DNA from: Bog-473 sp036502025
GTDB lineage: Bacteria; Actinomycetota; Acidimicrobiia; Acidimicrobiales; RAAP-2
Assembly: GCA_036502025.1 (NCBI GenBank)
Contig: DASXZJ010000003.1
Location: 1 to 64,000 of the forward strand
Length of the DNA stretch: 64,000 bases
Direction of reading: 5' to 3'
Positions 36,080 to 43,849 of the stretch are shown here, piece by piece (position 1 is the first letter of the stretch; every line of letters starts with the position of its first letter). A model generated the notes under the pieces. The model saw only the letters and a program-made list of their open reading frames with translations. It searched no databases and was not told the origin of the DNA. The position numbers and the translations under genes are program-made.

Positions 36080-37671
36080 GCACCACCGGCGAGCCGTGGT
36101 GGCGGGCGGGTGTGCTCTACCAGATCTACCCGCGCTCGTTCGCCGACTCCGACGGCGACGGCGTAGGCGACCTGCCCGGCGTCATGGCGCATCTGGACCA
36201 CTTGGAGTGGTTGGGGGTGGACGGGATCTGGCTCTCCCCGGTCACGGTGTCGCCCAACGCCGACTGGGGCTACGACGTGGCCGACTTTTGCGCGGTGGCG
36301 CCCGAGTTCGGCACGCTGGACGACCTGGATCGCCTGGTGGCCGAGGCCGGCCGGCGTGGGATCCGTGTCCTGCTGGACCTGGTCCCCAACCACACCAGCG
36401 ATCAGCACCCGTGGTTCGTCGACTCGCGCTCCTCGCGCGCCGCGGCCAGGCGTGACTGGTACGTCTGGGCCAACCCCAAGCCCGACGGGTCGCCCCCCAA
36501 CAACTGGGTCAGCAGCTTCGGGGGGCCGGCCTGGACCCTCGATGAGGTGACCGGGCAGTACTTCCTGCACAACCACCTGGACGAGCAGCCGGACCTCAAT
36601 TGGTGGAACGAGGAGGTGCGGGACACCTTCGACGCCATCATTTCGTTCTGGGCCGACCACGGGGTGGCCGGTTTCCGCATCGATGTGTGCAACATCATCA
36701 TCAAGGACGCCCAGCTGCGCGACAACCCTGTCGCCACCGAGGACGACAGCTTCGAGGAGCAGATGTTCGGGCAGCGCTCCGTCTTCAACGGCAACCGGCC
36801 CGAGGTGCACGAGGTCATCCGGCGCTGGCGGGCCCTGGCCGACTCCTATGAGGAACCGCGGGTGCTGATCGGCGAGACCCCCGTCCCGATGGAGCAGCTG
36901 GCGGCCTACTACGGCACGGGCGCCGACGAGCTCCACCTGGCCTTCAACTTCAACTTCATGAGCGCGCCGTTCGATGCCGCGTCCCTGCGCGCCGTCGTCG
37001 AGGAGACCGAGGCCGGCCTGCCGCCCGGCGCCTGGCCGGCCTGGACCGGGTCCAATCACGACATGTTCCGCTTCCCCACCCGCTGGGCCGCCGACGACCC
37101 GGCCCGGACCCGGCTGGCCCTCCTCATGCTGATGACCCTGCGGGGCACTCCCGTGCTCTACCAGGGGGACGAGATCGGCCAGGGTAACGCCACCCTGGCG
37201 CAGGAGGACCTGCGCGACCCACTCGGCGTCCGCTACTGGCCCTACTACGAAGGGCGCGACGCCGGGCGCACCCCCATGCGGTGGACCGGTGCTCCGGGCG
37301 GGGGCTTCACCGGCCCGGACACCAGGCCGTGGCTTCCCCTGGGCGAGGGGGCCAACGTGGAGGAGCAACGGAGCGACCCCGACTCGGTCCTCGCGTTCAC
37401 ACGTGATCTCATCGCGTTGCGGCGGGGGGAAGCGGACCTGCGGACAGGCTCCTACCGGACCCTCGAGGCGCCCGCCGGCATCTGGGCCTGGGGGCGGGGC
37501 AGGGGTTGCCGCGTCCTGGTCAACCTGTCAGAGGAGACGGTGACGCTTTCGGGCCATCCCGGCGTGGTGCGCCTCGGCACGGATCGGGCCCGCGACGGGG
37601 AGCGGCTCGGAGACGCCGTTCAGCTGGGGGCCTGGGAAGGCCTCATCGTGGCTGCTCCCAGCACTCGCTGA
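36076..37671 (+). CDS. GH13 alpha-glucosidase (oligo-1,6-glucosidase/trehalose-synthase-like clan)
   Basis: 531 residues from the GTG at 36076, overlapping the PhyH stop by 4 nt. It begins WWRAGVLYQIYPRSFADSDG, the classical alpha-glucosidase opening. LLDLVPNHTSDQHPWF is conserved region I. GVAGFRIDVCN carries the nucleophile Asp, VLIGET the acid/base Glu, and WTGSNHDMFRF the transition-state Asp. QGDEIGQ and RTPMRW are also present. It cleaves alpha-glucosides; absence of a signal peptide places it in the cytoplasm. Its 3' end overlaps the convergent NRDE gene by 29 nt. Confidence 0.95.
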   Translation: MSTTGEPWWRAGVLYQIYPRSFADSDGDGVGDLPGVMAHLDHLEWLGVDGIWLSPVTVSPNADWGYDVADFCAVAPEFGTLDDLDRLVAEAGRRGIRVLLDLVPNHTSDQHPWFVDSRSSRAAARRDWYVWANPKPDGSPPNNWVSSFGGPAWTLDEVTGQYFLHNHLDEQPDLNWWNEEVRDTFDAIISFWADHGVAGFRIDVCNIIIKDAQLRDNPVATEDDSFEEQMFGQRSVFNGNRPEVHEVIRRWRALADSYEEPRVLIGETPVPMEQLAAYYGTGADELHLAFNFNFMSAPFDAASLRAVVEETEAGLPPGAWPAWTGSNHDMFRFPTRWAADDPARTRLALLMLMTLRGTPVLYQGDEIGQGNATLAQEDLRDPLGVRYWPYYEGRDAGRTPMRWTGAPGGGFTGPDTRPWLPLGEGANVEEQRSDPDSVLAFTRDLIALRRGEADLRTGSYRTLEAPAGIWAWGRGRGCRVLVNLSEETVTLSGHPGVVRLGTDRARDGERLGDAVQLGAWEGLIVAAPSTR

Positions 37672-38410
37672 CCTCGACGAACGCCGTGGTGCACGGGGGA
37701 CCGTCGGCCACCCACATCCGGGGCGGCTCCGCCGCACCCGCGTCGTGGCGCACCAGGCAGGATGACCGGGTCCCGTAGCCCTCCAGGTGCACGCAGCACG
37801 AGATAGGCCGGGGACCCTGCTCTGTTTCGATCGTCTCGCAGATGTGGTGGTCTCGCAGCACGCCCTCGAGGGCGGTCACGACGACGTCGGCGTCCTGGTC
37901 CAGCGGGGCCAGCGCGTGGACGACGCGGTCGGCCTTCGACGAGAGGGCACCGAGCGGCCGGTTCTCCAGGACGTGGACACCGGGCCCGAGGGGTACGGCG
38001 TCGACGTCGACCGACCCGGTGAAGTCGATGGAGTAGAGCGAATTGCGATCGCCCACCAGTAGCCAGCATCCGTTGTAGTCGGAGGGCTTGAAGCGGCCCA
38101 CGAAGTCCTCGGCCGCGCCGTCCGCGTCGGCGTGGGCAGCCAGGGCCAGGGGCAGCTCGCCGCGCGAGCGCCGGCTGAGGTCCTTGCCGTCGGGGAGCGG
38201 CTGGTTGGTCAGGCCGGCGAAGACGCCGTGCTCGTTGACGGCCAGCCAGGTGCCGCCGACCCGCTCGTCCCGGCCGCCGAGGATGCGGGGGCCTGACGGC
38301 GCCAGCACCGTGAACGAGGTGGACGGGCGGTCGGTGAACTCGTCTCGGTTGGCCCCGATCAGCAGAGGTGTGCCCGGGATGACGCGTGACGCGACGACGA
38401 GCAGGCACAC
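37643..38410 (-). CDS. NRDE (TANGO2-type) family protein
   Basis: 255 residues. It begins MCLLVVAS with Cys2 and contains PLLIGANRDEFTDRPSTSF, the NRDE signature, then LGGRDERVGGTWLAVNEHGV, FAGLTNQP and WLLVGDRNSLYSID. Cys2 after Met may become an N-terminal nucleophile as in Ntn hydrolases (inference). Eukaryotic TANGO2 is linked to haem or acyl-CoA handling; the bacterial role is unsettled. TAGGGT sits 6 nt before the GTG on the minus strand. Confidence 0.92.
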   Translation of the reverse strand: MCLLVVASRVIPGTPLLIGANRDEFTDRPSTSFTVLAPSGPRILGGRDERVGGTWLAVNEHGVFAGLTNQPLPDGKDLSRRSRGELPLALAAHADADGAAEDFVGRFKPSDYNGCWLLVGDRNSLYSIDFTGSVDVDAVPLGPGVHVLENRPLGALSSKADRVVHALAPLDQDADVVVTALEGVLRDHHICETIETEQGPRPISCCVHLEGYGTRSSCLVRHDAGAAEPPRMWVADGPPCTTAFVEVSECWEQPR

Positions 38411-38416
38411 GCCGAC

Positions 38417-38422
38417 ACCCTA
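38417..38422 (-). promoter_or_regulatory. Probable -10 hexamer (TAGGGT) of a leaderless transcript
   Basis: Six nt before the NRDE gene's GTG; fits the window-wide TANNNT pattern with no ribosome site. It lies between the desaturase stop and the NRDE start, so the NRDE gene probably has its own promoter. Confidence 0.45.
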
Positions 38423-38445
38423 CCGAGCGTCCGGAACGGCGCGGC

Positions 38446-39576
38446 TCAGGCCGCCAGCAGCTCGACCGGCTCGGTCACCGGTGGGCGCGGCGGCGCCAGG
38501 GGGAGCTTCTTCTGGCGGCCCGGCAGGGCGAAGCGGAAGATCTTCCAGACGACCGAGCCGAACTGCCGGGACAGCCGCCCGGTGTTGTAGGGGATGCCGT
38601 AGCGGGCGCAGATCTCACGGACCTGGGGTGCGATCTGCTGGTACCGCCGGGCCGGGATGTCGGGGAAGATGTGGTGCTCAATCTGGAAGCTCAGGTTGCC
38701 GCTCATGATGTGGAACAGCCGGCCCCCCGAGATGTTCCCCGAGCCGAGCATCTGGCGGAAGTACCAGTGCCCCTTGGACTCGCCTTCGCACTCCTCCTCG
38801 GTGAACTCGCGCACCCCGGTGGGGAAGTGGCCGCAGAAGATGATGATGAAGGCCCAGAGGTTGCGCACCACATTGGCCAGCGCGTTGGCGGCCAGCGTGA
38901 GGAGGAACAGGGGCCCGGTGAAGGCCGGCCACATGATGTAGTCGCGGAAGGCGAGCTTGCCCGACTTCTTCAGCCCGTTGACCAGCGACGGCTTGGCCTC
39001 TTCCCAGGGCTTGGTCCCTTCGCGCACGGCGGCGACATCGACATCGTGCAGCATGATCCCGTGGTCGAAGATGAGTGCCAGCCCCAGCGCGTAGAGGGGG
39101 TTGCCCAGGTTGCCCGGTGACCACGGCGTCTCGGCGCTGATCCGGATGACGCCGTACCCGAGGTCGCGGTCCTTGTCGGTGATGTTGGTGAAGGTGTGGT
39201 GCAGGTAGTTGTGGTAGTGCTGCCACCCTTTGGCGGGGCAGGAGGAGTCCCACTCGAAGTCGGTCGAGGAGAGCGCCGGGTCGTTGGTCCAGTCGTACTG
39301 GCCGTGCAGGACGTTGTGGCCGATCTCCATGTTGTCGAGGATCTTGGACAGCGAGAGGGCGCCCGCCCCGAGGAGCCAGAACGGGGGGAGGAAGCCGAGG
39401 AAGAGCGAGGCGCGACCGGTGATCTCCGACCAGCGTTGGATCCGGATCAGGCGGCGGATGTAGCGCACGTCCTCGGATCCGAGCTGGCCGGCCACCTGCG
39501 CCCGCAGGGCGTCGAGCTCGGCGGCCAGCTCGTCCAGCTGGGGAGCGGTGAGGCCGTAGGTCTCGGCGACGGTCAT
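38446..39576 (-). CDS. Membrane fatty acid desaturase with QIEHH box (linoleoyl-CoA/DesA3-like)
   Basis: 376 residues from the ATG at 39576, behind AGGAAGGGG; the frame to 39753 is an unsupported extension. The histidine boxes are GHNVLHGQYD, HYHNYLHHTFTN and FQIEHHIFPDIPARRY. The Gln-containing third box is shared with front-end and some actinobacterial acyl-CoA desaturases, but no cytochrome b5 domain is fused. Two pairs of hydrophobic segments flank the boxes. Directly upstream and on the same strand, 26 nt away, is a ferredoxin-type reductase that probably supplies its electrons, as in the mycobacterial DesA3/oxidoreductase pair. Confidence 0.94.
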   Translation of the reverse strand: MTVAETYGLTAPQLDELAAELDALRAQVAGQLGSEDVRYIRRLIRIQRWSEITGRASLFLGFLPPFWLLGAGALSLSKILDNMEIGHNVLHGQYDWTNDPALSSTDFEWDSSCPAKGWQHYHNYLHHTFTNITDKDRDLGYGVIRISAETPWSPGNLGNPLYALGLALIFDHGIMLHDVDVAAVREGTKPWEEAKPSLVNGLKKSGKLAFRDYIMWPAFTGPLFLLTLAANALANVVRNLWAFIIIFCGHFPTGVREFTEEECEGESKGHWYFRQMLGSGNISGGRLFHIMSGNLSFQIEHHIFPDIPARRYQQIAPQVREICARYGIPYNTGRLSRQFGSVVWKIFRFALPGRQKKLPLAPPRPPVTEPVELLAA

Positions 39577-39602
39577 CGGGGCTTCCCCTTCCTGGCGCTG
39601 GC

Positions 39603-40721
39603 TTAGAGGTCGATTTCGACGTCGCCGACGGGGACGCTCACGCAGATGCGGATGTTGACATCGGGACCGTTGGTCAGGTCGCCGGTCGCAGCGTCGCGGA
39701 CGACCCCCGAACAGAGCCGGCGGGTGCAGGTGTGGCAGATCCCCATTCGGCATCCCGAGAGTGGGCTCAGGCCGGCGGCCTCGGCTTGCGCCAGCAGCGG
39801 GCTGCCGTTGCTCGATACCCCGATCTCGCTGGCCGCGAAGCGCACCGTGCCGTTGACCGTGCCCGCCTCGGCGGTGAACTGGCCCAGCGTGAACGCCTCG
39901 GTGTGCAGGTGATCACTCCGGCCGGCTCGCCCGAAGAGCCCCCGGGCCGACTCCATCAGCGGGGCGGGCCCGCAGACGAACGCCTCGGCCTCGGCCCAGG
40001 CGGGGTCCGCCGCCTCGAGCTGGGCGGCCGAGAGGAAGCCGTCGAGGTCGCCCGTCCCCGGCGCGTCGGTGAAGACGCGGACCACCCGGACCCCCGGCGC
40101 CGTCCGGGCCAGCTCGGCGATCTCGTCGCGGTAGAGCATGTCGCGCTCGGTCAGGGCGTAGTGCAGGAACGTCACCGGCTTGGTCCAACCCATGGCGCAG
40201 CGGGTGCGCAGCATGGACATCACCGGCGTGATGCCGCTGCCGCCGCTCACCAGGAGCATCCGCTCGGGCTCGGGGTCGGGCAGGGTGAACAACCCCTGCG
40301 CCCGGCTCAGCCCGACCATCTGGCCCCGGCTGGCCGTGTCCCGCAGATGCCGGCTGACCCGTCCCTCGGGGTCGGCCGTGATCGACAGCTCGACCAGCCC
40401 GTCGCGTCCGGTGGCCGCGTTGGCCATCGAGTAGCAACGGGTGTGGCGCACACCGTCGATCTCGACGGAGAGCTCGGTGTACTGGCCGGCCCGGAACCCG
40501 GCCCAGTTCCCGTTCGGCCGCAGGGTCAGCGTGACCGTGCGGGGCGTGGTCCGCTCCACCCTCACCACCTTGGCCCGCACCTCGGTCGAGGACCAGGACG
40601 GCCGCACCAGTTCCACGTAGCGGTCGACCCCGTAGGGGGTGGCGGCCAGATCGAAGAGGCGGATGGCCCGACGCAGCAGGCGCCGGGGCAGCGGACGTGC
40701 CGGCGCGATCGGGGTGGGCAC
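39603..40721 (-). CDS. Ferredoxin reductase-type electron-transfer protein with C-terminal [2Fe-2S] domain (desaturase partner)
   Basis: 372 residues from the GTG at 40721. The FAD domain has RCYSMANAA and DGLVELSITADPEGRVSRHL. The NAD(P) domain has LLVSGGSGITPVMSMLR and AFVCGPAPLM. A plant-type ferredoxin domain at about residues 290-372 has C-x4-C-x2-C in SGCRMGICHTCTRRLCSG and the fourth Cys in RICVSV. It passes electrons from NAD(P)H through FAD and the cluster to the adjacent desaturase. TACAGT at 40729-40734 (minus strand) is 7 nt before the GTG, so this gene probably leads a leaderless desaturase operon. Confidence 0.95.
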   Translation of the reverse strand: MPTPIAPARPLPRRLLRRAIRLFDLAATPYGVDRYVELVRPSWSSTEVRAKVVRVERTTPRTVTLTLRPNGNWAGFRAGQYTELSVEIDGVRHTRCYSMANAATGRDGLVELSITADPEGRVSRHLRDTASRGQMVGLSRAQGLFTLPDPEPERMLLVSGGSGITPVMSMLRTRCAMGWTKPVTFLHYALTERDMLYRDEIAELARTAPGVRVVRVFTDAPGTGDLDGFLSAAQLEAADPAWAEAEAFVCGPAPLMESARGLFGRAGRSDHLHTEAFTLGQFTAEAGTVNGTVRFAASEIGVSSNGSPLLAQAEAAGLSPLSGCRMGICHTCTRRLCSGVVRDAATGDLTNGPDVNIRICVSVPVGDVEIDL

Positions 40722-40728
40722 AAGGCGA

Positions 40729-40734
40729 ACTGTA
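40729..40734 (-). promoter_or_regulatory. Probable -10 hexamer (TACAGT) for the reductase-desaturase operon
   Basis: Seven nt before the GTG at 40721 with no ribosome site between them. Confidence 0.45.
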
Positions 40735-40805
40735 CGCCATAGCACGGGTTCCGGCCGTTCGCTGACCAGCTGGTGGCATCCGGCGCGCGGCCCAGCCCCG
40801 GATAG

Positions 40806-40834
40806 TTGACGCTGGCCTGCAACGTCCATAGCGT
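40806..40834 (+). promoter_or_regulatory. Promoter: TTGACG - 17 nt - TAGCGT, leaderless
   Basis: TTGACG at 40806-40811 and TAGCGT at 40829-40834 are separated by 17 nt, and the ATG of the secreted-protein gene follows 6 nt later at 40841. This is the best -35/-10 pair I found in the window and predicts transcription starting at or next to the start codon. Confidence 0.6.
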
Positions 40835-40840
40835 TCGCCC

Positions 40841-41524
40841 ATGCGAACTCGGAATCTGCTTCGGATCGGCTCCGTCACCGTTGTCCTCCTCCTGGCCGGT
40901 GCGGTCGCCCCGGGGGTGGCCGCGGCCAAGGCCCCGTCGTCCGCCACCTTGAAGACCTTGGAGAAGAACCTCGCCAACACCAAGCACCTGACCTACGAGG
41001 CGGTGTACAAGTCGGTCAGCGGGAGCACCACCTCCACCGTGACCATCGCCCAGGCCCCACCCAAGTCGAACTTCTCGAGCGCGGGCGGTGAGGTCATCAA
41101 CACCGGGAAGGGGAACTACTACTGCTCCATCGAGAGCGGCAAGACCTCGTGCCTCTCGGCCGGCTCCTCCAACCCGCTGGTCGGCCTGGAGAACGTCTTC
41201 AGCCCGACCGTCGCCATCGCTGCCTTCTCCGAGGTCAAGTCCGGCCTGCTGTCAAAGCTGGCCGGCATCAAGGCCACCTCGTCGTCGGCCACCATCGGCG
41301 GCCAGCCGTCCACCTGTGTCACGGTCACGGTGCACGGCAACGGCGGCAAGTACTGCGTGACCAAGAAGGGGATCCTCTCGTACGCAGGCACCTCGAGCAG
41401 CTACTTCGAGTTGACCAAGTTCACCTCGTCCCCCCCGGCCAGCCTGTTCTCGCTACCGTCCGGCGCCACCACGGTGACCCTGCCGACCGGGGTCACCCTG
41501 CCCGGAGGCGAGAGCATCCCCTAA
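40841..41524 (+). CDS. Secreted hypothetical protein
   Basis: 227 residues with a signal peptide (RIGSVTVVLLLAGAVAPGVAAAKA). The mature part has TLEKNLANTKHLTYEAVYKS, then beta strands with four cysteines (YYCSIES, KTSCLS, PSTCVT, KYCVT) that could form two disulfides. The layout (helix, then a broad antiparallel sheet) recalls LppX/LolA-like lipid-carrier folds, but I see no lipobox and cannot confirm the family. It is 11 nt upstream of a methyltransferase gene. Confidence 0.7.
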   Translation: MRTRNLLRIGSVTVVLLLAGAVAPGVAAAKAPSSATLKTLEKNLANTKHLTYEAVYKSVSGSTTSTVTIAQAPPKSNFSSAGGEVINTGKGNYYCSIESGKTSCLSAGSSNPLVGLENVFSPTVAIAAFSEVKSGLLSKLAGIKATSSSATIGGQPSTCVTVTVHGNGGKYCVTKKGILSYAGTSSSYFELTKFTSSPPASLFSLPSGATTVTLPTGVTLPGGESIP

Positions 41525-41535
41525 GAAGGGGTCCT

Positions 41536-42147
41536 GTGCCGACCAACCGGTGGATGGCGGGCGACGGGCCGCGGGGCGCGGCCTACGACCAGCGCTTCGC
41601 CGACCTGGCCGCCACCGGCGCCGACATGCACGGTGAGGCGTCCTTCGTGGCCGCCTACGGCCCGGCGTCCGTGCTCGATGCGGGTTGCGGCACCGGCCGG
41701 GTGGCCATCGAGCTGGAGCGGCGCGGGATCCACGCCGTCGGCCTGGACCTGGACCGGGCCATGCTGGCCGAGGCCCGCCGCAAGGCCCCCCACCTCGACT
41801 GGGTCGAGGCCGACCTGGCCGACCCCGGCCCGGCCGTGCCGGGCCCGTTCGACGCCGTCGTGCTGGCCGGCAACGTGCTCATCTTCGTCGAGCCGGGGAC
41901 CGAGGGCGCCGTGGTTTCCGCCATGGCCAGCCGGCTGGCCGAGCACGGGCGCCTCATCGCCGGCTACTCGTTGCGGCCCGGCGGTTTCGGCGTAGCGGTC
42001 CACGACGCGCTGGCGGCGCGGGCCGGCCTCGTGCTGGAGGACCGCTGGTCGACCTGGGACCGTCACCCCTTCAATGAGGCGAGCACCTATGCGGTGTCGG
42101 TGCACGCCCGGCACGCCGAGGGTCAGGGGGTCAGTCCGGGATCGTGA
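41536..42147 (+). CDS. Class I SAM-dependent methyltransferase
   Basis: 203 residues from the GTG at 41536, behind AGAAGGGG. SAM-binding motif I is SVLDAGCGTGRVAIELERRG, the motif II acid is in GLDLDRAML, VEADLAD follows and the post-motif is FDAVVLAGNVL. Methyltransf_25/11-type core, soluble; substrate unknown. Its 3' end overlaps the convergent dehydrogenase gene by 17 nt. Confidence 0.9.
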   Translation: MPTNRWMAGDGPRGAAYDQRFADLAATGADMHGEASFVAAYGPASVLDAGCGTGRVAIELERRGIHAVGLDLDRAMLAEARRKAPHLDWVEADLADPGPAVPGPFDAVVLAGNVLIFVEPGTEGAVVSAMASRLAEHGRLIAGYSLRPGGFGVAVHDALAARAGLVLEDRWSTWDRHPFNEASTYAVSVHARHAEGQGVSPGS

Positions 42148-43237
42148 CGGTCCGGCCGAGGCGGTCCGACGCCCAGCTCTCGGCCACTACCAACGGGGTG
42201 GTGTGCCGGGACGCCGAGGTGCGCAGGAGCTCGGTAGTGCGGGGCCCGATGGCGGTCAACGCGGTGTCGAGGCTGGCGCCGTCCCAGCCGGCGCGTTCGG
42301 CGTGGATGTGGATCACCCCGCCGGCGTTGGTGACGAAATCGGGCACGTAGACGATGCCGCGGCGGGCCAGCAGGGTGTCACAGGAGCGGTCGGCCAGGAC
42401 GTCGTTGGCCGCGCCCACCACCGCCGCGCAGGACAGGGCCTCAATCGAGACCGGGTGCAGCACGCGGGCCGAGGCGCACGGGGCCAGCACGTCGCAGGGG
42501 AGGGACAGCACCTTCTCGGGCTCGACCACGATCCCGCCGACCAGGCGCGCCACCTCGGCCGCCCGGGCCCCGTTGACGTCGGCGATGAACACGGTGGCGC
42601 CGCTCTGGGCCAGCCGGGCCGCCAGCGAGGCGCCCACATGCCCGGCTCCCTGCACGGCCACCCGCAGCCCGACCAGGTCCCGCTCCATCAGCTGACGGAC
42701 GGTGGCCTCGATGGCGTTGAACACGCCGGTCGCCGTGGCGGGCGAGGGGTCGTCGTGGGTGCAGCTCACGTGCGGGGCGATGGTGGCCATGAGGGCCAGG
42801 TCGGCCACCGAGGTGCCCATGTCGACTCCCGGTACGTAGAGGTCGCCGAGCCGGGCCACGGTGGCGGCGAAGGCCAGCACCTGGGCGGTGCGTCGGGCCG
42901 GGGTGGCGGGGAGCGAGTCGTCGCGCGCGATGACCGCCTTGGCCCCGCCGTAGGGCAGGTCGGCCAGCGCGTTCTTCAACGTCATGACGCGGGCGAGCCG
43001 GCAGGCCTCTTCCACCGCGGTGGCGAACGAGGGGTACGACATCCAGCGCACCCCGCCCAGGCCGGGTCCGAGCGTCGTGTCGTCGATGGCGATGGCGGCG
43101 TTCAGACCGCTGGCCCGGTCGTGGCAGAGCACGACCTCGTGTCCGAGCTCGGCCCGGGTGCCCGGCACGAGAGGCGGGGCGGCCTGCCCTGCCTCACCCA
43201 CCTCTTCCATCTCTCGCCCGAGCGTCCGGCTGGCCAT
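42131..43237 (-). CDS. Glu/Leu/Phe/Val dehydrogenase family amino-acid dehydrogenase (Leu/Val-type)
   Basis: About 368 residues from the ATG at 43237 (a GTG at 43252 is also possible). The dimerisation domain has GLGGVRWMSYPSFATAVEEA and LKNALADLPYGGAKAVI with the catalytic Lys. PGVDMGTSVADLALMA follows, then the Rossmann NAD site VAVQGAGHVGASLAARLAQS. VYVPDFVTNAGGVIHI is typical. It deaminates a branched-chain or aromatic amino acid to the 2-oxo acid with NAD(P). It is divergent from an Lrp/AsnC regulator gene 130 nt away, a common arrangement for leucine-responsive control. Confidence 0.9.
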   Translation of the reverse strand: MASRTLGREMEEVGEAGQAAPPLVPGTRAELGHEVVLCHDRASGLNAAIAIDDTTLGPGLGGVRWMSYPSFATAVEEACRLARVMTLKNALADLPYGGAKAVIARDDSLPATPARRTAQVLAFAATVARLGDLYVPGVDMGTSVADLALMATIAPHVSCTHDDPSPATATGVFNAIEATVRQLMERDLVGLRVAVQGAGHVGASLAARLAQSGATVFIADVNGARAAEVARLVGGIVVEPEKVLSLPCDVLAPCASARVLHPVSIEALSCAAVVGAANDVLADRSCDTLLARRGIVYVPDFVTNAGGVIHIHAERAGWDGASLDTALTAIGPRTTELLRTSASRHTTPLVVAESWASDRLGRTVTIPD

Positions 43238-43352
43238 GGGTCCAGTGAACACCCATGGTGGGGCGAGGGGGAAAAGTACCGTTCGATGTGGTGAGCCACG
43301 CAACGGAGGAAGGGAATAGGGCCTCCTAGGCGCACGGAATATGCAACTTCGT

Positions 43353-43358
43353 TAGTCT
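43353..43358 (+). promoter_or_regulatory. Possible -10 hexamer (TAGTCT) of the Lrp-family gene
   Basis: Eight nt before the ATG at 43367 with no ribosome site. The same 130-nt intergenic space should hold the operator for the divergent dehydrogenase. Confidence 0.35.
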
Positions 43359-43366
43359 TGGCGGCC

Positions 43367-43849
43367 ATGAGCGCCGTGGACCTCGATCCGATCGACCACC
43401 AGATCATCGAGCTGCTGTCCCACAACGCGCGGCGGACCATGGCCGACATCGGCGAGCGGGTCTCCCTCTCGGCTTCGGCGGTGACCCGGCGCATCGAGCG
43501 GCTCGAGCGCTCCGGGGTGATCGCCGGCTACACCGTGGTGGTCGACCACGGCAAGGCGGGCCGGCCCATCCAGGCCTTCACCGAGGTGAGGTTCGCCGGC
43601 ACGGCCGATCTCAAGGAGATCAAGGAGACGGCGGCACAGCTGCCCGAGGTCCAGGCGGTGTTCACCACGGCGGGCGACCCCGACGCGCTGGTCTGGTTGC
43701 AGGTGCCCGACGTCGAGCGCCTCGGGCAGGTGATCGAGCAGCTGCGGCGGCGGGGCCGCGTCACGGGCACCAAGACCCTCATCGTCCTCGATACGTGGTC
43801 ACGCCACCGTGCCTTCGACCACGACCGCCCCGACGGCCGCCGCCCCTGA
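43367..43849 (+). CDS. Lrp/AsnC family transcriptional regulator
   Basis: 160 residues from the ATG at 43367. An N-terminal winged HTH (LDPIDHQIIELLSHNARRTM, ADIGERVSLSASAVTRRIER) is followed by a RAM/ligand domain (GYTVVVDHGKAGRPIQAFTE, VQAVFTTAGDPDALVWLQVP). Lrp proteins form octamers that sense amino acids. Divergence from the amino-acid dehydrogenase suggests it controls that gene. Its last base pairs overlap the ATG of the downstream lipoprotein gene (TGATG at 43847-43851). Confidence 0.95.
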   Translation: MSAVDLDPIDHQIIELLSHNARRTMADIGERVSLSASAVTRRIERLERSGVIAGYTVVVDHGKAGRPIQAFTEVRFAGTADLKEIKETAAQLPEVQAVFTTAGDPDALVWLQVPDVERLGQVIEQLRRRGRVTGTKTLIVLDTWSRHRAFDHDRPDGRRP

